Shown: positions 1 through 9,767, counted from the first letter of the stretch. The stretch is DNA of 64,000 bases from Hydrogenophaga intermedia (GCF_023715105.1 NZ_JAMBNO010000010.1:62001-126000), one strand, 5' to 3'. The notes: a model not told the origin generated them from the sequence alone. Numbers and translations: made by a program.

Positions 1-1484
1 ACCAGTGCCATGCGCTGCGCAGCGCGCCGGGTGGTGGTGAGCACCAGGGCGTGGCCGTCCAGCTGCGGCGCCCAGGCCGCGATGCACCGTGCCAGCGCCT
101 CGCCGTGCCCGGGCTCGGCAGGTTCGGGCAACCCGCGCGGCACGTGCCAGGCCGCACCAGGCCATGGCGCGGCCTCCTCGGCCGCCAGCACGCGCACGGG
201 CGCTGCGGCGTGCAGGCCAAGCGCATCGCGATGCCAGCGCAACCCGGGCTCATCACCCAAGGTGGCCGAGGTATGCACCACGCTGCGTGCGCCCCAGGCG
301 GCACCGGTGGCAAGTTCGTGGGCGGCGGCCGGGCCCGCGTCGGCGCCTGGCCGCACCAGGGCCCAGTGAGCTGCGTCGCGCCAGTCCAGCCATGCGCTGT
401 CATCGCCTGCGGGTGCCAGCACGCCTTGCAGCACACTGGCGAAGCGGACGGCACGCTCACCCAGCGCGGCCACTCGCACATCGCTGCCTTGCGCTGCGCG
501 CAATGCCTGGTGAACCCCTTGCAAGGCAAACCCCAGGTCGCGGGCCAACGCCGCGTTCATGGGTGGCCAGGGCTGCAGTCCCTCGCGCGCGAGGTCTGTC
601 TGCAGCGCCAGGGCCAAAGACCGCAGCGCACGCCGGCCCTGCAGCGCCAGAGCGGCCCAGGGCGCGGCACCACGCGCCGGCCCCTGGGCAAGTTCTTCCA
701 CATCGCGCCAGAAGCGCGCCAGCGCCGGCGCTTCCGCGCGCGTGGTGTGCCATTGCTGCACCTGATCGCGCAGGGCATGGGCCTCGTCGAACACCACAGC
801 CGAAGCGCCAGGTACCCCGGCCGAGCGACCTTGGCGCTTCGCCCGCAGCTCACCGAGCCACAGTGCGTGGTTGATGACCACCACGTCGGCCTCGCCGGCG
901 CGGCGCCTGGCACGTTCAACGTGGCAATCGCTCCAGCGCGGGCAGGCCTGGCGCAGGCAGCTTTCGCTGGTTGACACCACCACGGCACGCAGGGCCGGAT
1001 CATCGGCCACGGCGGGGAGCTCATCCAGATCGCCTTCGCGCGAACGTTGCGCCCATTCAAGCAGCTCGCGCAGGCGGGCATGCTGCGCCAACGCCCCCGG
1101 CCGCGGGCCACGCTGCACTGCTTCTTGCACGCGATGCAGGCAGACATAGCGGCCGCGTCCCTTCAGGACGGCCGCGCGCACCGGCAACCCGAGTGCCTGG
1201 GCCAGCCGCGGGATCTCGCCGGCTGCCAGCTGGTGCTGCAGCACGTGTGTGCTCGTGGCCACGATCGCGCGCACCCCGGACAGCAACACGGGCAACAGGT
1301 AGGCGATCGTCTTGCCGCTCCCCGTGGCCTGCTGCGCCAGCAGCACGCCGCCTTCCTCGAGCGTGGCGGCCACGGCCAGCGCCATGCGCCGTTGCGGCTC
1401 GCGCGCGTGCCAACCGGGCCAGGCGCGCGCCAGCGGCCCGTCACCGGCCAGGGCATGCTGCAAGCGCGTGATCAGCTCGGACAA
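1..1484 (-). CDS. ATP-dependent DNA helicase, DinG/YoaA (XPD-like) family, 3' end cut by window edge
   Basis: Superfamily 2 DNA helicase of the iron-sulfur XPD-like class. These unwind DNA 5' to 3' and act in damage or replication-fork repair. The minus-strand frame is open from position 1484 to the window edge, about 494 codons, so the C-terminal helicase motifs are missing here. Seen: Walker A ATGSGKT at residues 53-59, a VVFDEAHAL Walker B/DEAH box, and four cysteines in the right place for a 4Fe-4S cluster (KGRGRYVC, then ESC, QAC, SDC). No ATG is available. I chose TTG 1484 because the in-frame stop lies just upstream (1497-1499) and GAGGA precedes it by about ten bases. It is divergent from the PP2C gene. 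Whether it is DinG or the shorter YoaA type cannot be settled without the C-terminus. Confidence 0.88.
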   Translation of the reverse strand, partial: MSELITRLQHALAGDGPLARAWPGWHAREPQRRMALAVAATLEEGGVLLAQQATGSGKTIAYLLPVLLSGVRAIVATSTHVLQHQLAAGEIPRLAQALGLPVRAAVLKGRGRYVCLHRVQEAVQRGPRPGALAQHARLRELLEWAQRSREGDLDELPAVADDPALRAVVVSTSESCLRQACPRWSDCHVERARRRAGEADVVVINHALWLGELRAKRQGRSAGVPGASAVVFDEAHALRDQVQQWHTTRAEAPALARFWRDVEELAQGPARGAAPWAALALQGRRALRSLALALQTDLAREGLQPWPPMNAALARDLGFALQGVHQALRAAQGSDVRVAALGERAVRFASVLQGVLAPAGDDSAWLDWRDAAHWALVRPGADAGPAAAHELATGAAWGARSVVHTSATLGDEPGLRWHRDALGLHAAAPVRVLAAEEAAPWPGAAWHVPRGLPEPAEPGHGEALARCIAAWAPQLDGHALVLTTTRRAAQRMAL

Positions 1485-1568
1485 AGCAAAGATTCCTCAC
1501 AGGGCAGGCGACGAGAAAGGGATACCATTGCGCCCACCGCTGCCAGCCCTTTCAACGAACGCCATCCC

Positions 1569-2327
1569 ATGACCAAAGGCTATCGCATCCAGGCATCGAC
1601 CGGCATCCACAAGGGCGACCGCGATTACCAGCAGGATCAGGTCAATCTGCTGCAGCACATGCGCGTGGCCAACTGCCTGCTGGCGGTGCTGGCCGACGGC
1701 ATGGGTGGCCGAAGCGGTGGGCGCAAGGCTTCCGACCAGGTCATGCTCACGGCCAAGCAGCTGTTCGACCGATTCGATCCCGAAACCGACGACCCGCGCG
1801 CGCTGCTCAAGCAGATCGTCAACGAATCGCACATGGTGATCAAGCTCACCGCGGTGTCGGCCGAGCAGGAGCCGCACAGCACGATCGCGGCGTTCATGCT
1901 GCTGCCCAATGGCGAGAGCCACTGGATCCACGCCGGCGATTCACGCGTTTACCACTTTCGTCAGGGCAAGCTGCTGCACCGTACGCTGGACCATTCGTAC
2001 GTGCAGACGCTGGTGAACCAGGGCGAGATCTCCGAGCAGGAGGCGCTCGACCATCCGCACGCCAACATCCTGATGGGCTGTCTGGGCACCGAGAACGAGC
2101 CGCCGCTGGACCTGCACGCCGTCAACAAGCTCAACGCGGGCGATGCGCTGATGGCCTGCAGCGACGGCATCTGGCACTACTTCTCGCCCGAGGAACTGGC
2201 CAGCACCATCGCCATGCTCTCGCCCCGCGAGGCCTGCGAGTTCCTGATCCAGAAGGCGCGTACGCGCGCCCGCGGCACGGGCGACAACATGTCGCTCGTG
2301 ATCGTGAAGCTCGATCCGTTGATCTGA
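1569..2327 (+). CDS. PP2C-family serine/threonine protein phosphatase
   Basis: A 252-residue stand-alone PPM/PP2C phosphatase, soluble and metal-dependent, that removes phosphate from Ser/Thr. Family motifs occur in order: GDRDYQQDQ (residues 16-24), LADGMGG with metal ligand Asp43, GDSRVY, CSDGIW, and a C-terminal GDNMS with the last metal-binding Asp. No sensor or membrane segment is fused. It starts at ATG 1569. It ends tail-to-tail with zapE, only 12 bases apart. No Ser/Thr kinase or FHA protein is encoded next to it, so its substrate is unknown. Bacterial homologues often serve type VI secretion or stress signalling, but nothing here supports either. Confidence 0.9.
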   Translation: MTKGYRIQASTGIHKGDRDYQQDQVNLLQHMRVANCLLAVLADGMGGRSGGRKASDQVMLTAKQLFDRFDPETDDPRALLKQIVNESHMVIKLTAVSAEQEPHSTIAAFMLLPNGESHWIHAGDSRVYHFRQGKLLHRTLDHSYVQTLVNQGEISEQEALDHPHANILMGCLGTENEPPLDLHAVNKLNAGDALMACSDGIWHYFSPEELASTIAMLSPREACEFLIQKARTRARGTGDNMSLVIVKLDPLI

Positions 2328-2339
2328 GCCGGCGCGGGA

Positions 2340-3437
2340 TCAGGTGAGCGCCGTGTCCACGACACGGTGCGGCAGCGCCAGGTATTCCTGCGACTGCATC
2401 TCCGTCAACCGCGACACCGTGCGCGGAAACTCGTGCGAGAGCGGGCCTTCCTGGTAAAGCTGCTCGGGCGGCACGGCCGCCGACATCACGAGCTTGCAGC
2501 CGCGGTCGTAGAGCACGTCCACCAGCCAGGTGAATCGCCGCGCCTCGGACGCCATGCGCACCGACATCTGCGGCACGTTGGACAGCAGCACAGTGTGGAA
2601 CTGGGTCGCGATCTCGAGGTAGTCGTTCTGCGAGCGTGGGCCACCGCACAGGGTGCGGAAATCGAACCAGATCACGCCCCCGGCGCGGCGCACCGCGCGG
2701 ATCTGGCGCGATTCGATGCCCATCACCGGGTCCAGATCGCCGGCCTCGGCCAGCTCGTTGAAGGTCGCCTCCATCGCGGCGTCGGCCTCGGGCCCGAGCG
2801 GCGTGTGGTACAGGGCAATGTGCGTCAGCGTGCGCTGGCGGTAGTCGGTGCCGTTGTCCACGTTCACCACCTCGAGGTGCTGCTTGAGCAGCGCGATCGC
2901 GGGCAGGATGCGGTCGCGGTGCAGGCCGTCGGGGTAGAGCTGGTCGGGGTGGAAATTGGACGTGGTGACAAAGCCCACGCCGTTGCGGAACAGCGCGTCC
3001 AGCAACCGATGCAGGATCATCGCGTCCGTCACGTCGGCCACGTGGAACTCGTCGAAGCAGATCAGCTTGTAGCGCTTGGCGATGCGCTCACCGAGCACGT
3101 CCAGCGGGTTGACCGTGCCCTGCAGGTCGCGCAATTCGCGGTGCACCTCGCGCATGAACTCGTGAAAGTGCAGCCGGGTCTTGCGCTTGAGCGGCACGGC
3201 GTTGAAGAAGCATTCCATCAGGAAGCTCTTGCCGCGCCCCACGCCCCCGTACATGTACACGCCGCGCGGGATGTCGGGCCGGTTGATGAGCTTCTTGAGC
3301 GCGTTGGAGCGCTTCTGCTTGTAGTGCGCCCACTCACCGGCGCACCGCTCCAGCGCGGCCACGGCACGCTGCTGGGCGGGGTCGGTCTTGTAGTCGCGCT
3401 CGGCGAGCGCGGCCTCGTAGGCACTGCGGACGCTCAA
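2340..3437 (-). CDS. zapE: Cell division ATPase ZapE (AFG1-like)
   Basis: A 365-residue AFG1-type AAA ATPase. In E. coli ZapE associates with the Z-ring and is needed for division under low oxygen or heat. Seen: Walker A GGVGRGKS at residues 64-71, Walker B LICFDEFHV, the conserved LHFHEFM segment, TSNFHPDQLY and EARRFTWLVDVLYD. Length fits the family (about 375 in E. coli). The start is TTG 3437, three bases past the odhL stop, with no clear ribosome-binding site, so it is probably translated by coupling. It is the last gene of the odhA-odhB-odhL run, an odd partner for the TCA enzymes. Confidence 0.92.
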   Translation of the reverse strand: MSVRSAYEAALAERDYKTDPAQQRAVAALERCAGEWAHYKQKRSNALKKLINRPDIPRGVYMYGGVGRGKSFLMECFFNAVPLKRKTRLHFHEFMREVHRELRDLQGTVNPLDVLGERIAKRYKLICFDEFHVADVTDAMILHRLLDALFRNGVGFVTTSNFHPDQLYPDGLHRDRILPAIALLKQHLEVVNVDNGTDYRQRTLTHIALYHTPLGPEADAAMEATFNELAEAGDLDPVMGIESRQIRAVRRAGGVIWFDFRTLCGGPRSQNDYLEIATQFHTVLLSNVPQMSVRMASEARRFTWLVDVLYDRGCKLVMSAAVPPEQLYQEGPLSHEFPRTVSRLTEMQSQEYLALPHRVVDTALT

Positions 3438-3439
3438 GA

Positions 3440-4867
3440 TCAGAAGTTCAGCGTGCGCTTATCCACCGCGAGCGCGGCTTCCTTGGTCGCCTCGGACAGC
3501 GAGGGATGCGCGTGGCAGATGCGCGCGATGTCCTCGGCGCTGGCTTTGAACTCCATGGCCACCACCGCCTCGGCGATCAGCTCGCTGGCCATCGGGCCCA
3601 CGATGTGCACGCCCAGGATCTCGTCGGTGGCGGCGTCGGCCAGGAACTTGACCATGCCGGTGGTGTCGCCCAGCGCCCGCGCGCGGCCGTTGGCCAGGAA
3701 CGGGAAGGTGCCGGCCTTGTAGGCCGCGCCACGCGCCTTGAGCTGTTGCTCTGTCTCGCCCACCCAGGCGATCTCGGGGCTGGTGTAGATCACCCAGGGG
3801 ATGGTGTTGAAGTTGACGTGCCCGTGCTGGCCCGCGATGCGCTCGGCCACCGCCACGCCCTCTTCCTCGGCCTTGTGCGCGAGCATGGGGCCGCGCACCA
3901 CGTCGCCCACGGCCCACACGCCGGGCAGGTTGGTGCGGCAGTCGCCGTCGACCACGATGGCGCCACGCTCGTCCAGTTGCAGACCCACGCCCTCGGCGTT
4001 GAGGCCGATCGTGTTCGGCACCCGGCCAATCGAGACGATGAGCTTGTCGGCGTCCAGCGTCTGGGCTTCGCCCTTGGCGTTGGTGTAGGCCACGCTGACA
4101 CCCTTCTTGGCGTTCTTGATCTCGCCGACCTTCACGCCGAGCTCGATCTTCAGGCCCTGCTTGTCGAAAGCCTTCTTCGCTTCCTTGGCGATCTGCTCGT
4201 CCACCGCGCCCAGGAAGGTGGGCAGCGCTTCCAGCACCGTCACCTCGGCGCCGAGGCGGCGCCACACCGAACCCATCTCGAGGCCGATCACGCCGGAACC
4301 GATCAGCACCAGCTTCTTCGGCACGGCGCCCAGGCGCAGCGCGCCATCGTTCGAGAGGATGTTCTCCTCGTCGAAGGCCACGCCCGGCAGCGCGCGCGCG
4401 TTCGAGCCCGTGGCGACAATGACCTGCTTGCCGGTCAAGGTGTCGTCTTTGGCGCCCTTGACGGCGATCTCATAGCCGCCATCGACGGCCTTCACGAACG
4501 AACCACGGCCATGGAAAAAGCTGACCTTGTTCTTCTTGAACAGGTACAGGATGCCGTCGTTGTTCTGCTTCACCACGGCGTCCTTGCGGGCAATCATCTT
4601 CGCGGTGTCAAGCTTGACGCTGCCCACGTTGATGCCGTGGTCGGCGAAATGCAGGTTGGCGTGCTCGAAATGCTCGCTGGACTGCAGCAGTGCCTTGGAA
4701 GGAATGCAGCCCACGTTGGTGCAGGTGCCGCCGGGCGCGGGGCCACCGGCGGCGTTCTTCCACTCGTCGATGCAGGCGACCTTGAAGCCCAGTTGCGCGG
4801 CGCGGATGGCCGCGATGTAGCCCCCGGGGCCGCCGCCGATGACGATGACGTCGAATTGCTGGCTCAT
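3440..4867 (-). CDS. odhL: Dihydrolipoamide dehydrogenase, E3 of 2-oxoglutarate dehydrogenase
   Basis: FAD flavoprotein of 475 residues that reoxidises the lipoyl arm of the 2-oxoglutarate dehydrogenase complex and passes electrons to NAD. Seen: N-terminal Rossmann motif [10 protein letters not shown], redox-active disulfide [16 protein letters not shown], a second NAD-binding motif [11 protein letters not shown], and the C-terminal catalytic His region HAHPSLSEA. It lacks a lipoyl domain, unlike the second E3 encoded at 15.6-17.5 kb. ATG 4867 is preceded by GAGG eight bases upstream. It follows odhB after ten bases, so it is the third gene of the odh operon. Confidence 0.96.
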   Translation of the reverse strand: MSQQFDVIVIGGGPGGYIAAIRAAQLGFKVACIDEWKNAAGGPAPGGTCTNVGCIPSKALLQSSEHFEHANLHFADHGINVGSVKLDTAKMIARKDAVVKQNNDGILYLFKKNKVSFFHGRGSFVKAVDGGYEIAVKGAKDDTLTGKQVIVATGSNARALPGVAFDEENILSNDGALRLGAVPKKLVLIGSGVIGLEMGSVWRRLGAEVTVLEALPTFLGAVDEQIAKEAKKAFDKQGLKIELGVKVGEIKNAKKGVSVAYTNAKGEAQTLDADKLIVSIGRVPNTIGLNAEGVGLQLDERGAIVVDGDCRTNLPGVWAVGDVVRGPMLAHKAEEEGVAVAERIAGQHGHVNFNTIPWVIYTSPEIAWVGETEQQLKARGAAYKAGTFPFLANGRARALGDTTGMVKFLADAATDEILGVHIVGPMASELIAEAVVAMEFKASAEDIARICHAHPSLSEATKEAALAVDKRTLNF

Positions 4868-4877
4868 CGTGGCGTCC

Positions 4878-6134
4878 TCAGATGTCGAACAGCAGGCGCG
4901 CCGGGTCTTCCAGCGCTTCCTTCATGGCCACCAGGCCCAGCACGGCCTCGCGGCCGTCGATGATGCGGTGGTCGTACGACATCGCGAGGTAGTTGATCGG
5001 GCGGATCACGATCTGGCCGTTTTCCACCACAGGGCGGTCCTTGGTGGCGTGCACGCCCAGGATGGCCGATTGCGGCGGGTTGATGATGGGGGTGGACAGC
5101 ATGGAGCCGAACACGCCGCCGTTGCTGATGGAGAAGGTGCCACCGGTCATCTCTTCGATGCCCAGCTTGCCGTCCTTGGCCTTCTGGCCGAATTCGGCGA
5201 TCTTCTTCTCGACGTCGGCGAAGCTCATCTGGTCGGCGTTGCGCAGGATGGGCACCACCAGGCCGCGCGGCGACCCCACTGCGATGCCGATGTCGAAATA
5301 GCCGTGGTAGACGATGTCGTTGCCGTCGACCGAGGCGTTGAGGATCGGGTACTTCTTGAGCGCGTGCACCGCGGCTTTCACAAAGAAGCTCATGAAGCCG
5401 AGCTTGACGCCGTGCTCCTTCTCGAACTTCTCCTGGAACTTCTTGCGCATCTCCATCACCGGGGCCATGTTGACCTCGTTGAAGGTGGTGAGGATGGCGT
5501 TGGTGGATTGCGATTGCAGCAGGCGCTCGGCGACGCGCGCACGCAGACGCGTCATCGGCACGCGCTCTTCAGGGCGCTGGCCGAGGTTGGGGCCGGCCAC
5601 CTGCACCTGCGGCAGGGCCTTGGTGGGTGCGCCGGTGGGAATGGCCACGGGGGCAGCCACCGCCTTGGGCGAAGCGACGGCGGCGAGCACGTCGCCTTTG
5701 GTGACGCGGCCGTCCTTGCCGGTGCCGGGCACGGAGCCGGCGGCGAGGTTGTTGTCGGCCATGAGCTTGGCGGCGGCGGGCATCGCCACGCCGGCCTTGC
5801 TGGTGGATGCTGCGGCAGCGGCAGGCGCTGCAGCGGGCGCGGCCGCGGGTGCGGCGGCAGGCGCTGCTGCCGGGGCTGCGGCACCGGCCACGGCCGCGGT
5901 GTCGATGCGCGCGATCAGCTGGTCGGCGGTCACGGTTGCACCGTCGCCCTGCAGGATTTCGACCAGCACGCCAGCGGCGGGCGCCGGGCATTCCAGCACG
6001 ACCTTGTCGGTCTCGATCTCGATCAGGATTTCATCGACGGCGACGGCCTCGCCGGCCTTCTTCTTCCACTGCAGCAGCGTGGCTTCGGCCACGGACTCCG
6101 ACAGCTGGGGGACTTTCACTTCAACGATTGCCAT
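4878..6134 (-). CDS. odhB: Dihydrolipoyllysine succinyltransferase, E2 of 2-oxoglutarate dehydrogenase
   Basis: Core of the 2-oxoglutarate dehydrogenase complex, 418 residues. It moves the succinyl group from the lipoyl arm to CoA. Domains: one lipoyl domain with target Lys44 in ETDKVVLE, an Ala/Pro-rich linker, a peripheral-subunit-binding domain around the [17 protein letters not shown] segment, and the catalytic domain ending in the [12 protein letters not shown]is/Asp motif. I chose ATG 6134 ([10 protein letters not shown]) because the lipoyl fold begins there and the upstream in-frame residues are not family-like. The gap to odhA is 91 bases. Confidence 0.96.
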   Translation of the reverse strand: MAIVEVKVPQLSESVAEATLLQWKKKAGEAVAVDEILIEIETDKVVLECPAPAAGVLVEILQGDGATVTADQLIARIDTAAVAGAAAPAAAPAAAPAAAPAAAPAAAAASTSKAGVAMPAAAKLMADNNLAAGSVPGTGKDGRVTKGDVLAAVASPKAVAAPVAIPTGAPTKALPQVQVAGPNLGQRPEERVPMTRLRARVAERLLQSQSTNAILTTFNEVNMAPVMEMRKKFQEKFEKEHGVKLGFMSFFVKAAVHALKKYPILNASVDGNDIVYHGYFDIGIAVGSPRGLVVPILRNADQMSFADVEKKIAEFGQKAKDGKLGIEEMTGGTFSISNGGVFGSMLSTPIINPPQSAILGVHATKDRPVVENGQIVIRPINYLAMSYDHRIIDGREAVLGLVAMKEALEDPARLLFDI

Positions 6135-6225
6135 GTTCTTTTCCAATGGTGCGTTCGGGGTCGGGCCTCGAGCGGAGCCGGGCGCAGCGCACAACGCACT
6201 GCGGGGCACTCAAGGCCGAACGGGA

Positions 6226-9117
6226 TTACTTGGTGAGGATGAAGCCCTTGAGCTTGGCGAAAGCAGCCTCGATGAGGTGCTTCTGCTGTTCCTGGTGCAG
6301 GTGCGCGTAGCCCACCGCCGGCGAGGCAGAGGCTGCACGCCCGGCGTAACCGAGCTTCTGGCCGTCGAGCATGTTTTCGTGGATGTAGTGCTGCACGAAG
6401 AACCAGGCGCCCTGGTTCTGCGGCTCGTCCTGACACCACACGACGTCCACCGCGTTCGGGAAACGCTTGAGCTCGGCGCCGAAGGCCTTGTGCGGGAACG
6501 GGTACAGCTGCTCGACGCGGATGATGGCCACGTCGTCCTGGCCCTTTTCCTCGCGCTTCTTCACCAGGTCGTAGTAGACCTTGCCCGAACACGCGATGAC
6601 GCGCTTGACCTTCTCGGCGCGCTTCACCACATCGGGGTTGTTCTCGGGGATCACGGTCTGGAAACCGCCCTTGGTGAACTCCGACAGCGGCGAGGTGGCG
6701 TCCTTGTTGCGCAGCAGGCTCTTGGGCGTGAACAGCACCAAAGGCTTGCGCAGCGGGCGCACCATCTGGCGGCGCAGCACGTGGAAGATCTGGCTGGCCG
6801 TGGTGGGCTGCACGATCTGCATGTTGGTGTCGGCCGCAAGCTGCATGAAGCGCTCCAGGCGGGCCGAGCTGTGTTCCGGGCCCTGGCCTTCGTAGCCGTG
6901 CGGCAGCATCAGCGTGATGCCGTTGACACGGCCCCACTTCACCTCGCCGGAGGCGATGAACTGGTCGATCACCACCTGCGCACCGTTGGCGAAGTCACCG
7001 AACTGCGCTTCCCAGATCACCAGGGTGTTCGGGTCGTTCGAGGCGTAGCCGTACTCGAAGCCCAGCACCGCCTCTTCAGACAGGATGGAGTCGATCACCA
7101 CGAACGGGGCCTGGTTGTCGGCCACGTTCTGCAGCGGCACGTAGGTGCCCTCGTCGAACTTCTCGCGGTTCTGGTCGTGGATGACGGCGTGGCGGTGCGT
7201 GAAGGTGCCGCGGCCGCAATCCTCGCCGGACAAGCGCACCGGGAAGCCGCTGGCCACCAGCGAGGCAAAGGCCATGTGCTCGCCCATGCCCCAGTCCACC
7301 GGGATTTCGCCGCGGCCCATGGCGGCGCGATCGGCGTACACCTTCTTCACCAGCTGGTGGGGCGTGACGCTGTCGGGAATGGTGGTGAGCCGCTCGGACA
7401 GGCGCTTCCACTCGGTCAGCGGAATCGCGGTGTCGGCGCTGTCGCTCCACTTCTTGCCCAGGTAGGGGCTCCAGTCGACCGCATACTTGCTCTTGAAGTT
7501 GGTCAGCACCGGGTCCACGGTGTGACGGCCTTCGTCCAGCGCGGCGCGGTAGGCCTTGACCATGTCGTCGCCCAGCGTTTCGCCCAGGCCCTGTGCCGCC
7601 AGCTTGTCGGCGTACAGCTTGCGCGTGCCGGGGTGCGCCGCGATCTTCTTGTACATCAGCGGCTGGGTGAGCGAGGGCGTGTCCTGCTCGTTGTGGCCCA
7701 GCTTGCGGAAGCACACGATGTCGAGCACCACGTCCTTCTGGAAGGCGAGGCGGAACTCCAGCGCAAGCTGGGTGGCGAACACCACCGCTTCCGGATCGTC
7801 CCCGTTCACGTGCAGCACCGGCGACTCGATCATCTTCACCACGTCCGAGCAATACAGCGTGGAGCGGCTGTCGCGCGGATCAGAGGTGGTGAAACCGATC
7901 TGGTTGTTGATGACCACATGCACCGTGCCACCGGTGGTGTAGCCACGGGTTTCGGCCAGTGCCAGGGTCTCCATCACCACGCCCTGGCCGGCAAAGGCCG
8001 CATCGCCGTGCACCAGAACCGGCAGCACCTGCCGGCCTTCGGGGTCCCCTCGGCGGTCCATGCGCGCGCGCACCGAGCCCTCGACCACCGGGTTCACGAT
8101 CTCCAGGTGCGACGGGTTGAAGGCCAGCGAGAGGTGAACCGGGCCACCGATGGTGGACACGTCGGAGCTGAAGCCCTGGTGGTACTTCACGTCACCAGCG
8201 GGCAGGTCTTCTGGGGCGGTGTGTTCGAACTCGGCAAACAGGTCCTTGGGCATCTTGCCCAGGGTGTTGACCAGCACGTTCAGGCGACCGCGGTGGGCCA
8301 TGCCGATGACGATTTCCTGAATGCCGGCCTTGCCGGCCTGCTGGATGAGTTCGTCCATGGCAGCGATGAAGCTCTCGCCACCTTCGAGCGAGAAACGCTT
8401 CTGGCCGACGTACTTGGTGTGCAGGAAGCGCTCCAGGCCTTCGGCGGCGGTCAGGCGCTCGAGGATGTGCTTCTTTTTCTCGGCGTTGTAGGCCGGCTTG
8501 GCGCGGGTGGACTCAAGGCGCTCCTGCCACCAGCGCTTCTGGTTCTGATCGGTGATGTAGTTGTACTCGGCACCGATGGAGCCGCAATACGTTTCGCGCA
8601 ACGCGTTGATCAGCTCGCGCAGGGACATCGTCTCGCGGCCGAAGAAGGTGTTGCTGGTGTTGAACACGGTCTCGTGGTCGGCGTCGGTGAAGCCGTAGAA
8701 CGAGGGCTCGAGTTCGGGAATGTTGGGGCGGCCGGCGCGCTTGAGCGGGTCGAGGTCGGCCCAGCGGGCACCGACGTTGCGGTACGCGGCGATGAGCTGC
8801 TGCACGGCCACGCGTTTGCGGCCGAGGTCGGAATCGGCCCCCGAGGCCACGACGACGGTGGTGCCACCCTGCTTGGCGCGCTCGGCGAAGGCGTTGATCA
8901 CCGGCAGGTGCGGCACGTCCTTGGCGTTGCTGCCGTCGACGGCGGGCACGTTCTGCAGCGCGTCGAAGTACTCGCGCCAGTTGTCGGGCACGCTGGTGGG
9001 GTTGGCGAGGTAGTTCTCGTACATCTCTTCCACATACGGCGCGTTGCCGCCGAAGAGATACGAGTTGCCCTGGTAAGCAACGTAGACGTTGCCCGAGCCC
9101 GATGAAGAATCGCTCAT
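6226..9117 (-). CDS. odhA: 2-oxoglutarate dehydrogenase E1 component
   Basis: Thiamine-diphosphate-dependent E1 that decarboxylates 2-oxoglutarate and succinylates the lipoyl arm of OdhB in the TCA cycle. It has 963 residues, the normal size. Seen: N-terminal E2-binding segment with SYLFGGNAPYVEEMY, the active-site stretch GMAHRGRLNVLVN, the TPP/Mg region with HGDAAFAGQG, and the C-terminal transketolase-like part with LPHGYEGQGPEHSSARLERF. ATG 9117 is preceded by GGAGG about eleven bases upstream. The in-frame upstream extension (to 9180) looks non-coding. First gene of the odh operon. Confidence 0.97.
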   Translation of the reverse strand: MSDSSSGSGNVYVAYQGNSYLFGGNAPYVEEMYENYLANPTSVPDNWREYFDALQNVPAVDGSNAKDVPHLPVINAFAERAKQGGTTVVVASGADSDLGRKRVAVQQLIAAYRNVGARWADLDPLKRAGRPNIPELEPSFYGFTDADHETVFNTSNTFFGRETMSLRELINALRETYCGSIGAEYNYITDQNQKRWWQERLESTRAKPAYNAEKKKHILERLTAAEGLERFLHTKYVGQKRFSLEGGESFIAAMDELIQQAGKAGIQEIVIGMAHRGRLNVLVNTLGKMPKDLFAEFEHTAPEDLPAGDVKYHQGFSSDVSTIGGPVHLSLAFNPSHLEIVNPVVEGSVRARMDRRGDPEGRQVLPVLVHGDAAFAGQGVVMETLALAETRGYTTGGTVHVVINNQIGFTTSDPRDSRSTLYCSDVVKMIESPVLHVNGDDPEAVVFATQLALEFRLAFQKDVVLDIVCFRKLGHNEQDTPSLTQPLMYKKIAAHPGTRKLYADKLAAQGLGETLGDDMVKAYRAALDEGRHTVDPVLTNFKSKYAVDWSPYLGKKWSDSADTAIPLTEWKRLSERLTTIPDSVTPHQLVKKVYADRAAMGRGEIPVDWGMGEHMAFASLVASGFPVRLSGEDCGRGTFTHRHAVIHDQNREKFDEGTYVPLQNVADNQAPFVVIDSILSEEAVLGFEYGYASNDPNTLVIWEAQFGDFANGAQVVIDQFIASGEVKWGRVNGITLMLPHGYEGQGPEHSSARLERFMQLAADTNMQIVQPTTASQIFHVLRRQMVRPLRKPLVLFTPKSLLRNKDATSPLSEFTKGGFQTVIPENNPDVVKRAEKVKRVIACSGKVYYDLVKKREEKGQDDVAIIRVEQLYPFPHKAFGAELKRFPNAVDVVWCQDEPQNQGAWFFVQHYIHENMLDGQKLGYAGRAASASPAVGYAHLHQEQQKHLIEAAFAKLKGFILTK

Positions 9118-9135
9118 GGATCCGCTGACCTCCGC

Positions 9136-9148
9136 TTCCCTGAGGGAA
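9136..9148. promoter_or_regulatory. 13-bp perfect palindrome in the odhA leader
   Basis: TTCCCT-G-AGGGAA lies 19-31 bases upstream of the odhA start, overlapping the expected 5' leader just before the ribosome-binding site. It could be a repressor half-site pair or a small RNA hairpin that covers translation initiation. No regulator is identified. The rest of the 200-base gap between odhA and the arsR gene shows no clear promoter. Confidence 0.3.
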
Positions 9149-9320
9149 ACATTAGCTGGTTGAAAAACCTTCCGCGACACGGCTTGACCGGTTGGCGGAT
9201 GCGACAGTGGCTTTGGAAGGAACTGACTGCAAGGTCGGATTGTGCCACCGCAGGGCGTTCAACGGGGGCGCAATGGTCACCAGGCCATGTTTGCGCCGCG
9301 ACCGGCGGCGCGCAGCGTCG

Positions 9321-9695
9321 TCAGGGTGCGACGCGCGGGGACAACCGCTGGGAGGCCGGCACGGCCGAAGGCTCGTCCATCTCGATCGCGATCTGCGTGC
9401 ACACCGTCCGGCACAAGGTCACGGCCTGCTCGCTCTGCACGCGGTAGAAGACCTGGGTGCCGTCCTTGCGTTTGGCCAGCACACCGGCCCGGTAGAGCAG
9501 GTTCAGGTGTTGCGAGAGGTTGGGCTGAGTGGTGTCGATTTCCTTGAGCAGCTGCGAAACCGACTTCTCCTGGTCGCACAGCGCGCTCAGGATGCGCAGG
9601 CGCATGGGCGTGGCGAGCACGCCGAAGAGTTCGGCGGCCAGTTCGAAGACGCGCCCTTTTTCGACCTGGGCTTCGCTGTCGATGATGTCGGCCAT
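9321..9695 (-). CDS. ArsR-family winged-helix transcriptional regulator
   Basis: Small dimeric DNA-binding repressor, 124 residues. The winged helix-turn-helix spans about residues 30-85 (ATPMRLRILSAL, then QPNLSQHLNLLYRAGVL, then GTQVFYRV for the wing). The usual metal motif ELCVCDL is absent. Three cysteines remain: Cys40 at the end of helix 2 and Cys95/Cys99 in the last helix. I started at ATG 9695 (MADIIDSEAQ), where the family fold begins. It lies between prpE and odhA on the same strand. Its target is unknown: self, odhA, or a distant locus. Confidence 0.9.
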   Translation of the reverse strand: MADIIDSEAQVEKGRVFELAAELFGVLATPMRLRILSALCDQEKSVSQLLKEIDTTQPNLSQHLNLLYRAGVLAKRKDGTQVFYRVQSEQAVTLCRTVCTQIAIEMDEPSAVPASQRLSPRVAP

Positions 9696-9746
9696 GTGTG
9701 GCACCCACGCTGCTTGGAAATATAAGCATGGATCATAGACCGACCA

Positions 9747-9767
9747 CCCCCGATGGCGCATCGGGGG
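9747..9767 (-). terminator. Perfect 9-bp hairpin between prpE and arsR
   Basis: CCCCCGATG and CATCGGGGG flank a 3-base loop, 16 bases beyond the prpE stop. The stem is strong, but no U-run follows on the minus strand. It may therefore be a weak terminator, an mRNA-stabilising hairpin, or an attenuating structure in front of arsR. Confidence 0.5.

Noticed and set aside
5314-9105. Very long open frame (about 1260 codons) antisense to odhA and odhB
   Set aside because: It is a mirror of strongly biased GC-rich codons on the opposite strand. The translation is low-complexity His/Arg/Val/Ala text with no domain, while the minus-strand genes are unambiguous.
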